This document shows positions 1-6,476 of a DNA stretch of 11,724 nt, piece after piece; the first letter of the stretch is position 1; each line of letters begins with the position of its first letter. Below the pieces are notes generated by a model. It worked only from the letters and a program-made list of their open reading frames with translations, ran no database searches and was not told the DNA's origin. Where the stretch lies: contig DCGO01000141.1 in NCBI GenBank assembly GCA_002314605.1, positions 1 through 11,724 of the forward strand. The letters are read 5' to 3'. The DNA is from Lentisphaeria bacterium UBA1776. GTDB taxonomy: Bacteria; Verrucomicrobiota; Lentisphaeria; Victivallales; Victivallaceae. A program made the position numbers and the translations under genes.

Positions 1-4
1 AAAA

Positions 5-97
<93 letters not shown>

Positions 98-110
98 GCA
101 TGTGTTATTT

Positions 111-138
111 ACTTTACAGCTGTTTTTCACTTTTTCAA
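111..138 (-). promoter_or_regulatory. Predicted sigma70-type promoter of tRNA-Ser
   Basis: On the minus strand a TTGAAA -35 (138-133) and a TAAAGT -10 (116-111) are separated by 16 bp. The start would fall near 104, about 7 nt before the mature tRNA 5' end, the same geometry as the tRNA-Asp promoter in this window. The -10 is a 4/6 match to TATAAT, so this is a prediction supported mainly by spacing and by the matching arrangement elsewhere. Confidence 0.55.
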
Positions 139-176
139 GCTGAATTTGCCTTTTTTTTGTTTTTTTCTGCAAAAAA

Positions 177-1988
177 TCACTTTTTCGGCAGCAGCGAGGG
201 ATCCGGAGGGATCCGGAGGTAATTCAACGCACGAAGGGAAATCTGCTGGAATGTCGGCCCGGACACTTTCCCTCCATAACGCCCCCCTTTCGGCTCATCC
301 GTGGTCACCAGCAGCACAAACGCCGGGTTGTCCGCCGGAACAAAACCCACAAAACTTGCAAAATACTTCGCCGTATATCCCAGCTTGCCCAGACTTTTGC
401 GGCTCGTGCCCGTCTTGCCCGCCACATGATACCCCGGAATCGAAGCCTCCCTCGCCGTACCGCCGGGACCGACCACCGATTTGAGCATCTGAACCATTTC
501 CACAGAGGTCTGGCTCCGTTTGAAAATCTGCTTCGGCGGCTCAACGGGCAACTGATAGATCTTTCCCGTTTCAGGATCCTCGATCCGATCCACCAGACGC
601 AGTTTCGGCAGTTTCCCGTGATTGGCAATGGCACAGTACGCCCGCGCCATCTGAACCGGCGTCACGTTGACGCTGTATCCGATGCACGCCCGGGTGATCG
701 TCAGTTTATCCCACCGGCGGTAATCCCGCAGAATACAGCGGGATTCCGGACGCAGCGGCAGCCCCGTCCGCTGACCGAATCCGAAATCCGTAAAAGTGTC
801 ATACAGCGTCTTGTCCCCCATCATCAGCGCCACCTTTGCCGTACCAACATTGCTGGATACCCGGATCACATCCGTGACCGTGAGCGTCCCGTTGTTATGG
901 GTGTCGGTCAGCTTCTTTCCCATGTATATCCAGTTGCCGTGTTCGCAGAAAACCGTCGTGTTCGGCGTGACGATCCCCCGGTCCAGAGCCCCGCAGACTG
1001 CAATGGGCTTGGCAATGGATCCAGGCTCCATCCGATCCTCAATAATACGGTTCCGGCAGTCGGAACTCCGGATCCCGCCTTTGGCATTCGGGTCAAGACT
1101 CGGCCGCTGGCCAATGGCCAGGACATTGCCGGTACGGGGCTCCACCATGACCGCATAAATGGCTTTGGGCTGCCATTTGGTGTACGCAGCATCCAGTTCA
1201 TCTTCCACAATGGACTGCAGAACCTCGTCGATCGTCAGATAAATATTTGCCCCGTCATGGGCGGCATTCACGGTCTTTTTGTTGCCGTAAGTCAGCGGGA
1301 TTCCCCGCCGGTCCCGTTCAAAAATCATCCGTCCTCCCGATGGCGCAATCTGGGCATTGTAGAACTTTTCCAGCCCGAACACCGCCACGGCGTTGGAAGC
1401 GCTGTCCCCCTGGGTCAGACCGAGGATGTTGGCCAGCAGGCCGCTCTTCGGGTAATGGCGCATGGTGTCATACGAATACTGCAGTTCCCGATACCCGAGT
1501 TTATTCATGGTCTCCCGGATCTTCGCCGCCTTTTCCAGTGGAATATGCTTGGCCAGAATGGCATACCGGACCGGTACCATGACCGGTTTCCCGTCTGCAT
1601 CCAGAAGCGGTTTGCCGGAAGGACTCAGTTTGGGGCGTTCCGGAGAAAGTTTTGTTTCCAGCTCCGCTGCATCCCGGTCGATCATCCGCGATAAAGCCAG
1701 GGCAAGATTGCGGCGTTTGACCGGACTTGAGATGTGGGACGGGTCAATGATGATGGTCACACACGGCATATTGCCGACCAGGAGATGGCCGGAAATATCG
1801 TAGATCTCGCCCCGTTTGCCGATGGTGCGCCTGCTGCCTGTATATTTGCTGGCGGCCTTGGCCCGCAATTCCTCGCCGCGGCCGATCTGAAGCTGGGTAA
1901 GACGCACGATCATGGCTCCGGCCGGCAGAATCAGCAGCACGGCCAGCGCCCACATGCGGAAACGGATGTTGTCGTTACAGCTCTTCAT
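177..1988 (-). CDS. ftsI: Division-specific peptidoglycan transpeptidase FtsI (PBP3, class B)
   Basis: This 603-residue class B penicillin-binding protein cross-links septal peptidoglycan in the periplasm as part of the divisome. A short cytoplasmic N-terminus is followed by one membrane anchor (about residues 12-30), then a PBP dimerisation domain (about 55-230), then the transpeptidase domain. All three catalytic motifs are present: SIAK at 324-327 with nucleophile Ser324, SSN at 378-380, and KTGT at 525-528. There are no C-terminal PASTA domains. Position directly after ftsL in a mraZ-rsmH-ftsL-ftsI order supports FtsI over the elongation protein PBP2. The gene starts 12 nt after the ftsL stop with no clear Shine-Dalgarno, so it is probably translationally coupled. 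The last codons contain a 10-bp tandem duplication (199-218) encoding part of a Pro-Pro-Asp-Pro tail. Downstream comes tRNA-Ser rather than murE. Confidence 0.95.
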   Translation of the reverse strand: MKSCNDNIRFRMWALAVLLILPAGAMIVRLTQLQIGRGEELRAKAASKYTGSRRTIGKRGEIYDISGHLLVGNMPCVTIIIDPSHISSPVKRRNLALALSRMIDRDAAELETKLSPERPKLSPSGKPLLDADGKPVMVPVRYAILAKHIPLEKAAKIRETMNKLGYRELQYSYDTMRHYPKSGLLANILGLTQGDSASNAVAVFGLEKFYNAQIAPSGGRMIFERDRRGIPLTYGNKKTVNAAHDGANIYLTIDEVLQSIVEDELDAAYTKWQPKAIYAVMVEPRTGNVLAIGQRPSLDPNAKGGIRSSDCRNRIIEDRMEPGSIAKPIAVCGALDRGIVTPNTTVFCEHGNWIYMGKKLTDTHNNGTLTVTDVIRVSSNVGTAKVALMMGDKTLYDTFTDFGFGQRTGLPLRPESRCILRDYRRWDKLTITRACIGYSVNVTPVQMARAYCAIANHGKLPKLRLVDRIEDPETGKIYQLPVEPPKQIFKRSQTSVEMVQMLKSVVGPGGTAREASIPGYHVAGKTGTSRKSLGKLGYTAKYFASFVGFVPADNPAFVLLVTTDEPKGGRYGGKVSGPTFQQISLRALNYLRIPPDPSLLPKK

Positions 1989-2000
1989 ACCGTAATGCAG

Positions 2001-2513
2001 CTAATTGCGTGAAAAACGGAAACGGCGGTAACTCTTGCTGTATGCGGCAGGATAGCGGGCAGTCTTCGACTGGACCGGAACAAGTGCACGCGGTGCAGCC
2101 TTGGCCTGTGCGACCACCGGTTGCTGAAGCGCCGTATCCCGGAAGGTAATGGCAATGGCCGGTGCCAGTGACGGGGGAACCATGGTCAGCTGACGGCACT
2201 GCCCCGGCGTGGCCTGCCGGAGCGGCAGATTGAACCGGCGGATCGCATTGCCGATGTAGGACCAGGCGGAATAAGTCTCGTACTGCAGACGGTAGCTGTC
2301 GATCTCCCGTTCCACCCCGGCAAGTTCCGTCCTGATTTTCAGAATCGCACGGTCCGTCTCGGTGATCCTCTGATTGAGGTAGATATTGGTATTGGCGATC
2401 CCCACCAGCAGGATCACCAATGCCCCCACCTGCAGAATCATGGCCGGATTACGCCGGGGTCCCTGCTGCGGCTGGCGGCGCTGCTCTACAATGCTGCTTC
2501 CCTGAATATTCAT
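2001..2513 (-). CDS. ftsL: FtsL-like cell division protein, with a basic C-terminal tail
   Basis: This 170-residue bitopic membrane protein has the FtsL plan: a basic cytoplasmic N-terminus (1-22), one transmembrane helix (about 24-45), then a helical, coiled-coil-like stretch (about 46-82) rich in Glu, Arg, Leu and Ile. A segment near 88-110 with an Asn-Leu-Pro-Leu-Arg core resembles the FtsL region after its coiled coil. FtsL joins FtsB and FtsQ to activate septal wall synthesis by FtsW and FtsI. Sequence similarity in this family is weak, so the call rests on topology and position between rsmH and ftsI. The Shine-Dalgarno AAGGAGG, 7 nt before the ATG, is the best in the cluster. The final 40 residues are unusual: rich in Ala, Pro, Arg, Tyr and Ser, strongly basic and predicted periplasmic. 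Many FtsL proteins are nearer 90-120 residues, so this tail is extra. Confidence 0.8.
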   Translation of the reverse strand: MNIQGSSIVEQRRQPQQGPRRNPAMILQVGALVILLVGIANTNIYLNQRITETDRAILKIRTELAGVEREIDSYRLQYETYSAWSYIGNAIRRFNLPLRQATPGQCRQLTMVPPSLAPAIAITFRDTALQQPVVAQAKAAPRALVPVQSKTARYPAAYSKSYRRFRFSRN

Positions 2514-2546
2514 TCCGATCCTCCTTGTATTTGACGGTTCTATATT

Positions 2547-3485
2547 CTATATCTTTTCCGCAATTCTCAATTTTGCACAGGCCGCCCGGCGGTTTGCGCT
2601 TTTTTCATCTTCCCCTGCCGTAATCGCGTGAGGCGTAATGATTTTCAGCGTGGATTTCTTGCCGCAGACACAAACCGGCAGTCCGGGAGGGCAGACACAG
2701 CTGGCAGCCTCTTCCCTGAAAAAATGTTTGACGATCCGGTCTTCCAGAGAGTGAAAACTGATCACCGCCAGCCGACCGCCCGGATTGAGCACCTTCATGG
2801 CCGCAGACAGAGCCTCCTGCAGTTCATCCAGTTCATGATTGACCGCAATACGGAGTGCCTGAAAGACCAGTGTGGGCGCCGGGAGCTGTCCCGGTCTGGA
2901 TTTTCCCAGGACCTGATCGCAGAGGCTCACCAGGTCCAGCGTGGTGGCAAAGGGTTTTTCCTGACGGGTCCGGAGAATCGATTCCGCCAGTTTTTTAGCC
3001 TGACGCAATTCGCCGTAATCCCGGAAGATACGGACCAGTTCCGCTTCGGAAGCGCGATTCAGCAGACGGCTGGCCGTTTCCGGAACGGAGCGGTCCATCC
3101 GCATATCCAGCGGCCCCTCGGCGCGCCACGAAAACCCCCGGGAGGGATCATCGATCTGCGGCGAAGACACCCCGATATCCAGCAAAATCCCATCGGCATG
3201 CTCCGCCCCGTAATCGGCAAGCGATTGCGCGAGATCCGAAAAATTCCCGTGCACCATGGTCACCCTGTCCGCCGCAAAAGCGAGGGTTTCCGCCGCCCGC
3301 TTCAGCGCCTCTTCATCCCTGTCTATACCGAGGACACGGAGGGGGGGATAGCGGTGCAGCAGCGCGGCACTGTGCCCGCCGTTGCCCAGAGTCCCGTCGA
3401 TCAGCAGACGGGGCGTTTCCCCGTCAAAGGGGAAAGCCTCCACAACTTCCTGAAGCAGTACGCTCCGGTGGATCCATCCGCTCAT
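2547..3485 (-). CDS. rsmH: 16S rRNA (cytosine1402-N4)-methyltransferase RsmH
   Basis: This 312-residue SAM-dependent enzyme methylates N4 of C1402 in 16S rRNA, in the ribosomal P site. Motif I is DGTLGNGGHS (30-39), a SAM-binding loop typical of the family, followed by GIDRDEEAL (53-61). The conserved DIGVSSPQ (103-110), GPLDMRMD (124-131) and VISFHSLEDR (241-250) blocks are all present. A cysteine-rich insert near 263-274 (four Cys in a CxC...CxC pattern with Pro) also occurs in many RsmH proteins. Length is normal for the family. The start codon overlaps the mraZ stop in an ATGA, and AAGGAG within the end of mraZ lies 8 nt upstream as the ribosome site. It is the second gene of the division cluster, its usual position. 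Confidence 0.97.
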   Translation of the reverse strand: MSGWIHRSVLLQEVVEAFPFDGETPRLLIDGTLGNGGHSAALLHRYPPLRVLGIDRDEEALKRAAETLAFAADRVTMVHGNFSDLAQSLADYGAEHADGILLDIGVSSPQIDDPSRGFSWRAEGPLDMRMDRSVPETASRLLNRASEAELVRIFRDYGELRQAKKLAESILRTRQEKPFATTLDLVSLCDQVLGKSRPGQLPAPTLVFQALRIAVNHELDELQEALSAAMKVLNPGGRLAVISFHSLEDRIVKHFFREEAASCVCPPGLPVCVCGKKSTLKIITPHAITAGEDEKSANRRAACAKLRIAEKI

Positions 3486-3964
3486 TTCCCCGGCTCCTTC
3501 AGTTCCTGCAGACGGGCAAATTCAAGTCCCACATCATCGGAAAAATCCGACTGCAGTTTTTCCGCATATTCCGGCGAAGCCAGACGAATAAAGGAAAAAG
3601 ACCCGATCATGGTCAGCTGGTCCCGTACACCGATCCGGTCAAGCATCTCCCGGCTCAGGGCCATACGTCCCTGCTTGTCGTAGCGGCAGGGTTTGGCGCG
3701 GCCGGCAACGCTGGAAAAGGCCCGGCGGACCTCCGGATTGGTGATGACCTGCTTCTGAGCGTCCGTCAAAAAACTGCGGAAAAGCTTCTGGGGCATCAGA
3801 GCCAGGGAACGGTCCTCAATGGCAAAAAGGACAAAGTCCATGCCTCCGTCGCGACGCCATTCGCTGGGCAGAGAAACGCGGCACTGGGCGTCAAGCCCGT
3901 GCGTGAACGTGTCCAGAAACAGCAAATCGTCCGCATCGGATGGAATGTTCAGAAGTTTCTCCAT
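3482..3964 (-). CDS. mraZ: Transcriptional regulator / division protein MraZ
   Basis: This 160-residue protein has two SpoVT/AbrB-like repeats, the hallmark of MraZ. The first is around 22-37, where the usual DxKGRxxxP reads LDAQCRVSLP, so the Lys-Gly pair is replaced by Gln-Cys. The second, YDKQGRMALS (95-104), keeps DKQGR. In E. coli MraZ is a ring-shaped DNA-binding repressor of its own dcw operon. An N-terminal extension of about 16 residues (MEKLLNIPSDADDL) precedes the usual start of homology. The ATG was chosen because no in-frame start follows the ribosome site GGAG (3982-3979), although that 14-nt spacing is long. The gene is first in the cluster and stands directly behind a strong promoter and a repeat array that could be its own operator. 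Confidence 0.95.
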   Translation of the reverse strand: MEKLLNIPSDADDLLFLDTFTHGLDAQCRVSLPSEWRRDGGMDFVLFAIEDRSLALMPQKLFRSFLTDAQKQVITNPEVRRAFSSVAGRAKPCRYDKQGRMALSREMLDRIGVRDQLTMIGSFSFIRLASPEYAEKLQSDFSDDVGLEFARLQELKEPGK

Positions 3965-3978
3965 TGCGTTCCAGAAGT

Positions 3979-4002
3979 CTCCTTTTTACTCCTATCTGCT
4001 CC
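3979..4002 (-). promoter_or_regulatory. Putative MraZ operator: three GGAG repeats at 10-bp period
   Basis: Read on the minus strand, GGAG occurs at 4002-3999, 3992-3989 and 3982-3979, each exactly one helical turn apart, with (T/A)A in front of each. In E. coli, MraZ binds short direct TGGGN repeats separated by 5 nt, also a 10-bp period. This array begins 2 bp after the mraZ -10 box and covers the predicted start site. The last copy also looks like the Shine-Dalgarno of mraZ. The role is inferred from period, copy number and position; the core differs from TGGG. Confidence 0.5.
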
Positions 4003-4004
4003 TA

Positions 4005-4032
4005 ATTATACCACAAACAAACCTTTTTTCAA
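4005..4032 (-). promoter_or_regulatory. Promoter of the mraZ-rsmH-ftsL-ftsI cluster
   Basis: On the minus strand, TTGAAA (4032-4027) and a perfect TATAAT (4010-4005) are 16 bp apart, and the TGG just before the -10 gives an extended -10 element. Long A and T tracts (4024-4063) lie immediately upstream and resemble an UP element or intrinsically bent DNA. The predicted start is near 3998, inside the GGAG repeat array. Confidence 0.75.
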
Positions 4033-4067
4033 ATCTTTTTTTGAAAAAAATGAAAAATTTTTTACGA

Positions 4068-4152
4068 GGTCCCTCCAAAAGTCAGCGAAGAGCGGACCGG
4101 CATCCGCCGTAAAGGCTCCTTTAACGAAAGCCGCAGCATGTTTCAAGGAGGG
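4068..4152. repeat. Degenerate imperfect inverted repeat in the mraZ / tRNA-Asp intergenic region
   Basis: GGTCCCTCCAAAA (4068-4080) matches 12 of 13 bases of the arm of the 9105-9179 element. GGAGGG (4147-4152) can pair with CCCTCC (4071-4076), which defines an element of about 85 bp, close in size to that one. The interior holds a small palindrome, TAAAGG-CT-CCTTTA (4110-4123). The roughly 300-bp gap between mraZ and tRNA-Asp otherwise contains only the two divergent promoters; I see no convincing gene in it. Confidence 0.35.
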
Positions 4153-4223
4153 TGACAGGACTTCTGAAATGAACTCATCTGCAGAAAATACGGGGGATCT
4201 CTCTTGTTTTTTGTGAAAAAGAT

Positions 4224-4251
4224 TTGCAAAGTGCGGAAAAAGGTGTATAGT
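4224..4251 (+). promoter_or_regulatory. Promoter of tRNA-Asp
   Basis: TTGCAA (4224-4229) and TATAGT (4246-4251) are separated by 16 bp. The expected start near 4258 leaves a leader of about 7 nt before the mature tRNA, as at tRNA-Ser. The -10 hexamer is identical to the one proposed for gmk. Confidence 0.65.
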
Positions 4252-4264
4252 AACGGCACGACGC

Positions 4265-4341
4265 GGGGGAGTAGCTCAATTGGTTAGAGTACCACCCTGT
4301 CACGGTGGATGTTGCGGGTTCGATCCCCGTCTCTCTCGCCA
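4265..4341 (+). tRNA. tRNA-Asp (anticodon GUC)
   Basis: This 77-nt tRNA has an encoded CCA. Acceptor GGGGGAG (4265-4271) pairs with CTCTCTC (4331-4337) through two G-U wobbles and is followed by discriminator G, the base expected for tRNA-Asp. The anticodon stem CCACC/GGTGG holds loop CTGTCAC, giving GTC, which reads GAC and GAU. The T arm carries TTCGATC. A run of six T follows the CCA, but no separate terminator hairpin is visible. Confidence 0.97.
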
Positions 4342-4384
4342 TTTTTTATTTTCTTTCCATGCAGGGGCATCCGCCCCAATCCGG

Positions 4385-4412
4385 TTGAAAAATACGGAAT
4401 CCGTGCTATAGT
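4385..4412 (+). promoter_or_regulatory. Promoter of gmk, giving a leaderless or near-leaderless mRNA
   Basis: TTGAAA (4385-4390) and TATAGT (4407-4412) are 16 bp apart, and TGC before the -10 makes an extended -10. The expected start at 4419-4420 is 1-2 nt before the gmk ATG at 4421. The nine bases before the ATG (GTTTTTTATC) contain no purine-rich ribosome site. Confidence 0.6.
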
Positions 4413-4420
4413 TTTTTATC

Positions 4421-5038
4421 ATGAAAAAACTTGGAACAGCCATTGTCCTGTCGGGTCCCAGCGGCGTCGGAAAATCCACGCTGGTTGGGCTTGTCCGACG
4501 CGCCATGCCGGAGCTGGAATTTTCGGTATCGTGCACCACCCGCCCTCCCCGCACCGGGGAAGTGGATCATGTCCACTATCATTTTCTCTCGGATGAGGCG
4601 TTCACCAGACATCTGGACGCCGGAGATTTTCTGGAACACGCAGGCATTTTCGCCCGCCGGTACGGTACGCTGAAAAGCGAAGTGCTCCACCGGGTCAGCC
4701 GGGGGATTGACGTTCTGCTGGACATTGACGTCCAGGGGGCCATGCAGATCAAAAAAGTATGTGAAGCGGATCCGGCATTCCGGGCCATCACGGAATTTGT
4801 CTTCATAGGTCCCCCGTCGGTGGACGTGCTGGAGAAGCGCCTCCGGGGCCGGGCCACGGACAGTGAGGAGCAGATCCGGCTCCGCCTCGCCGGAGCCCGC
4901 CGGGAGCTCTCGTTCTGGAAAGAATACGGCTATCTGGTCATCAATGACGATCTTGACCGTGCCGCAGGGGATCTTACAGCCCTTTTCCGCAGTTTCAAAC
5001 TCAAATCCTCCCGGCAGGATCAGGAGCTCTTCTCATGA
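4421..5038 (+). CDS. gmk: Guanylate kinase
   Basis: This 205-residue cytoplasmic enzyme phosphorylates GMP to GDP with ATP and is essential for guanine nucleotide supply. The P-loop GPSGVGKS is at 12-19. The GMP-binding region SCTTRPPRTGE (37-47) and the FLSDEAF motif (55-61) follow. LDIDVQGA (100-107) is the Walker B-like segment, and the Arg-rich lid RLRGRATDSEEQIRLRL spans 140-156. Length is normal. The ATG fits the family's usual N-terminus, although no Shine-Dalgarno precedes it and the predicted start of transcription is almost at the codon. The stop overlaps the next start (ATGA, 5035-5038), so gmk and coaC are translationally coupled. In many bacteria gmk is followed by rpoZ and coaBC; here rpoZ is absent. 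Confidence 0.97.
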   Translation: MKKLGTAIVLSGPSGVGKSTLVGLVRRAMPELEFSVSCTTRPPRTGEVDHVHYHFLSDEAFTRHLDAGDFLEHAGIFARRYGTLKSEVLHRVSRGIDVLLDIDVQGAMQIKKVCEADPAFRAITEFVFIGPPSVDVLEKRLRGRATDSEEQIRLRLAGARRELSFWKEYGYLVINDDLDRAAGDLTALFRSFKLKSSRQDQELFS

Positions 5039-5577
5039 CGGAAATATTTCACATCACACTCGGGATCACCGGGGGCATTGCCGCCTGCAAGTCGGCGGAA
5101 CTCTGCAGCATGCTGGTGAAAAACGGTTTTTCAGTTCAGGTGGTCATGACGGAAAATGCGGCACGCTTTGTGACGCCCCTCACCTTTCAAACCCTTTCAC
5201 GCAACCCGGTCATTACAAGCCTGTGGGATGCGGCGGACTGGAAGCCGGAACATGTGGCGCTGGCGGAAAAAACACAGCTTTTTGCCGTTGCCCCCTGTAC
5301 CGCCAATTTCCTCGGGAAATTCGCCAACGGCATCGCCGATGATGCCTTGAGTACCTTCGCCGTCACCATGCGCTGTCCGGTTCTTCTGGCGCCGGCCATG
5401 AACCCGGCCATGTGGGCCAATCCGGCGGTACAGGACAATGTCCGGAAACTCCGGGCGCGGGACATTCACTTCACCGGTCCCGAATCCGGGCACGTTGCCT
5501 GCGGGGCGGACGGCATCGGGAGAATGTCCGAACCCGAACGCATTTACGAAGCGGTCCTGCAGCTTGCCGGACGCTGA
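5035..5577 (+). CDS. coaC: Phosphopantothenoylcysteine decarboxylase (stand-alone CoaC domain)
   Basis: This 180-residue HFCD-family flavoprotein is predicted to decarboxylate 4'-phosphopantothenoylcysteine to 4'-phosphopantetheine in coenzyme A synthesis. It shows the N-terminal GITGGIAACKSAEL flavin-binding start (10-23), His73 in the position of the catalytic histidine (EHVALAEK), an APCTANF block (86-92) where the family usually has a PASANT-like motif, PAMNPAMW (120-127), and the Cys156 lid segment GHVACGADGIGRM (152-164). Most bacteria fuse this domain to the synthetase CoaB in a protein of about 400 residues. This one ends right after the decarboxylase domain with a clean stop, so CoaB must be encoded elsewhere. 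The partner specificity cannot be proven from sequence; other HFCD decarboxylases are possible but less likely next to gmk. Confidence 0.88.
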   Translation: MTEIFHITLGITGGIAACKSAELCSMLVKNGFSVQVVMTENAARFVTPLTFQTLSRNPVITSLWDAADWKPEHVALAEKTQLFAVAPCTANFLGKFANGIADDALSTFAVTMRCPVLLAPAMNPAMWANPAVQDNVRKLRARDIHFTGPESGHVACGADGIGRMSEPERIYEAVLQLAGR

Positions 5578-5613
5578 AATTTCGAATTCTTTCTGCATTC
5601 ACGAGGTATCACT

Positions 5614-6468
5614 ATGGGAAAAGCCTGTTTTCTGATCCAGACGGAGGACCGCAAGGGGATCCTGGCGGAAATTTCCGGATTCTTTGCCGGACACTCTTTC
5701 AACGTTCTCCAGAGTAAACAATACAGCGACATGCGGGAAAACCGCTATTACATGCGGGTGGAGGTGGATCTGGACAACGTGGCCCTGACCCATCGCGCCC
5801 TGACCGGGGAATTTGATGAGATCGCCAAACGGATGAACTTAAAATACTCCGTGCACTTCAGCGAGGACCGGGCCCGGGTGGCGCTGCTGGTCTCCAGGGC
5901 GAGCCACTGTCTCTACGACCTCCTTGCCCACGTCCGCGAGGGGGACCTGGACTGCGAGATCCCCCTCATCATCAGCAATCACCCGGATCTGGAACATGTG
6001 GCGGACATGTTCAACATCCCCTTCTTCTGCTGTCCGGCGGAACCGGGGAAGAATGCCGCCCAGGAAAAGGTGGTCCTGGAACTTCTGGAACGGCATAAGA
6101 TCGATCTGGTGGTGCTGGCCCGGTATATGCGGATCCTGTCGGAAAATTTCATCGACCATTATCCGAACCGGATCATCAATATCCACCACGCCTTTCTCCC
6201 GGCTTTTCAGGGGGGGAACCCCTATCTCCGGGCATGGCAGCGGGGGGTGAAGATGATCGGGGCCACGGCCCATTATGCCACGCCGGAACTGGACGAAGGT
6301 CCCATTATCGAGCAGGATGTGGAGCGCATCACCCACGAAGACAGCCCGGATGACCTGAAACAGATCGGCAAGGATATTGAGCGCCGGGTGCTGACCCGGG
6401 CGGTCCGGGCCCATCTGGAACACCGGGTCATCATCGCCGGCCGCCGCACCATCGTTTTTGCAAGGTAG
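5614..6468 (+). CDS. purU: Formyltetrahydrofolate deformylase PurU
   Basis: This 284-residue enzyme hydrolyses 10-formyltetrahydrofolate to formate and tetrahydrofolate, balancing one-carbon pools and feeding formate to purine synthesis. An N-terminal ACT regulatory domain (about 5-80) precedes a formyltransferase-fold catalytic domain (about 87-284). Visible motifs are SNHPDL (121-126), LARYMRILS (168-176), the catalytic NIHHAFLPAF (189-198, with His191/His192), GATAHY (216-221), and ELDEGPII (225-232) with the catalytic Asp227. The ACT domain separates it from GART (PurN), and the length matches PurU (280 in E. coli). GAGG lies 7 nt before the ATG. It follows coaC by 36 nt and precedes recF by 8 nt, which suggests co-transcription. 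Confidence 0.95.
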   Translation: MGKACFLIQTEDRKGILAEISGFFAGHSFNVLQSKQYSDMRENRYYMRVEVDLDNVALTHRALTGEFDEIAKRMNLKYSVHFSEDRARVALLVSRASHCLYDLLAHVREGDLDCEIPLIISNHPDLEHVADMFNIPFFCCPAEPGKNAAQEKVVLELLERHKIDLVVLARYMRILSENFIDHYPNRIINIHHAFLPAFQGGNPYLRAWQRGVKMIGATAHYATPELDEGPIIEQDVERITHEDSPDDLKQIGKDIERRVLTRAVRAHLEHRVIIAGRRTIVFAR

Positions 6469-6476
6469 TCCCCAAC

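Noticed and set aside
162..180. TTTTTT-CTGC-AAAAAA stem after ftsI as a terminator
   Set aside because: The stem is only A-T pairs and has no T run after it on the minus strand, so it would not be an effective intrinsic terminator.
199..218. Tandem 10-bp duplication (GGATCCGGAG twice) as a regulatory or mobile repeat
   Set aside because: It lies within the last codons of ftsI, has only two units and is better explained as a local duplication in a Pro-rich tail.
426..1694. A 422-codon open frame on the plus strand, opposite ftsI
   Set aside because: It is fully antisense to ftsI, whose three catalytic motifs are intact, and its composition (many His, Arg, Pro, Gln) is that of a reversed GC-rich gene.
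4170..4217. A 15-codon frame before tRNA-Asp (MNSSAENTGDLSCFL)
   Set aside because: No suitable ribosome site at normal spacing and no other support; it also runs close to the tRNA promoter.
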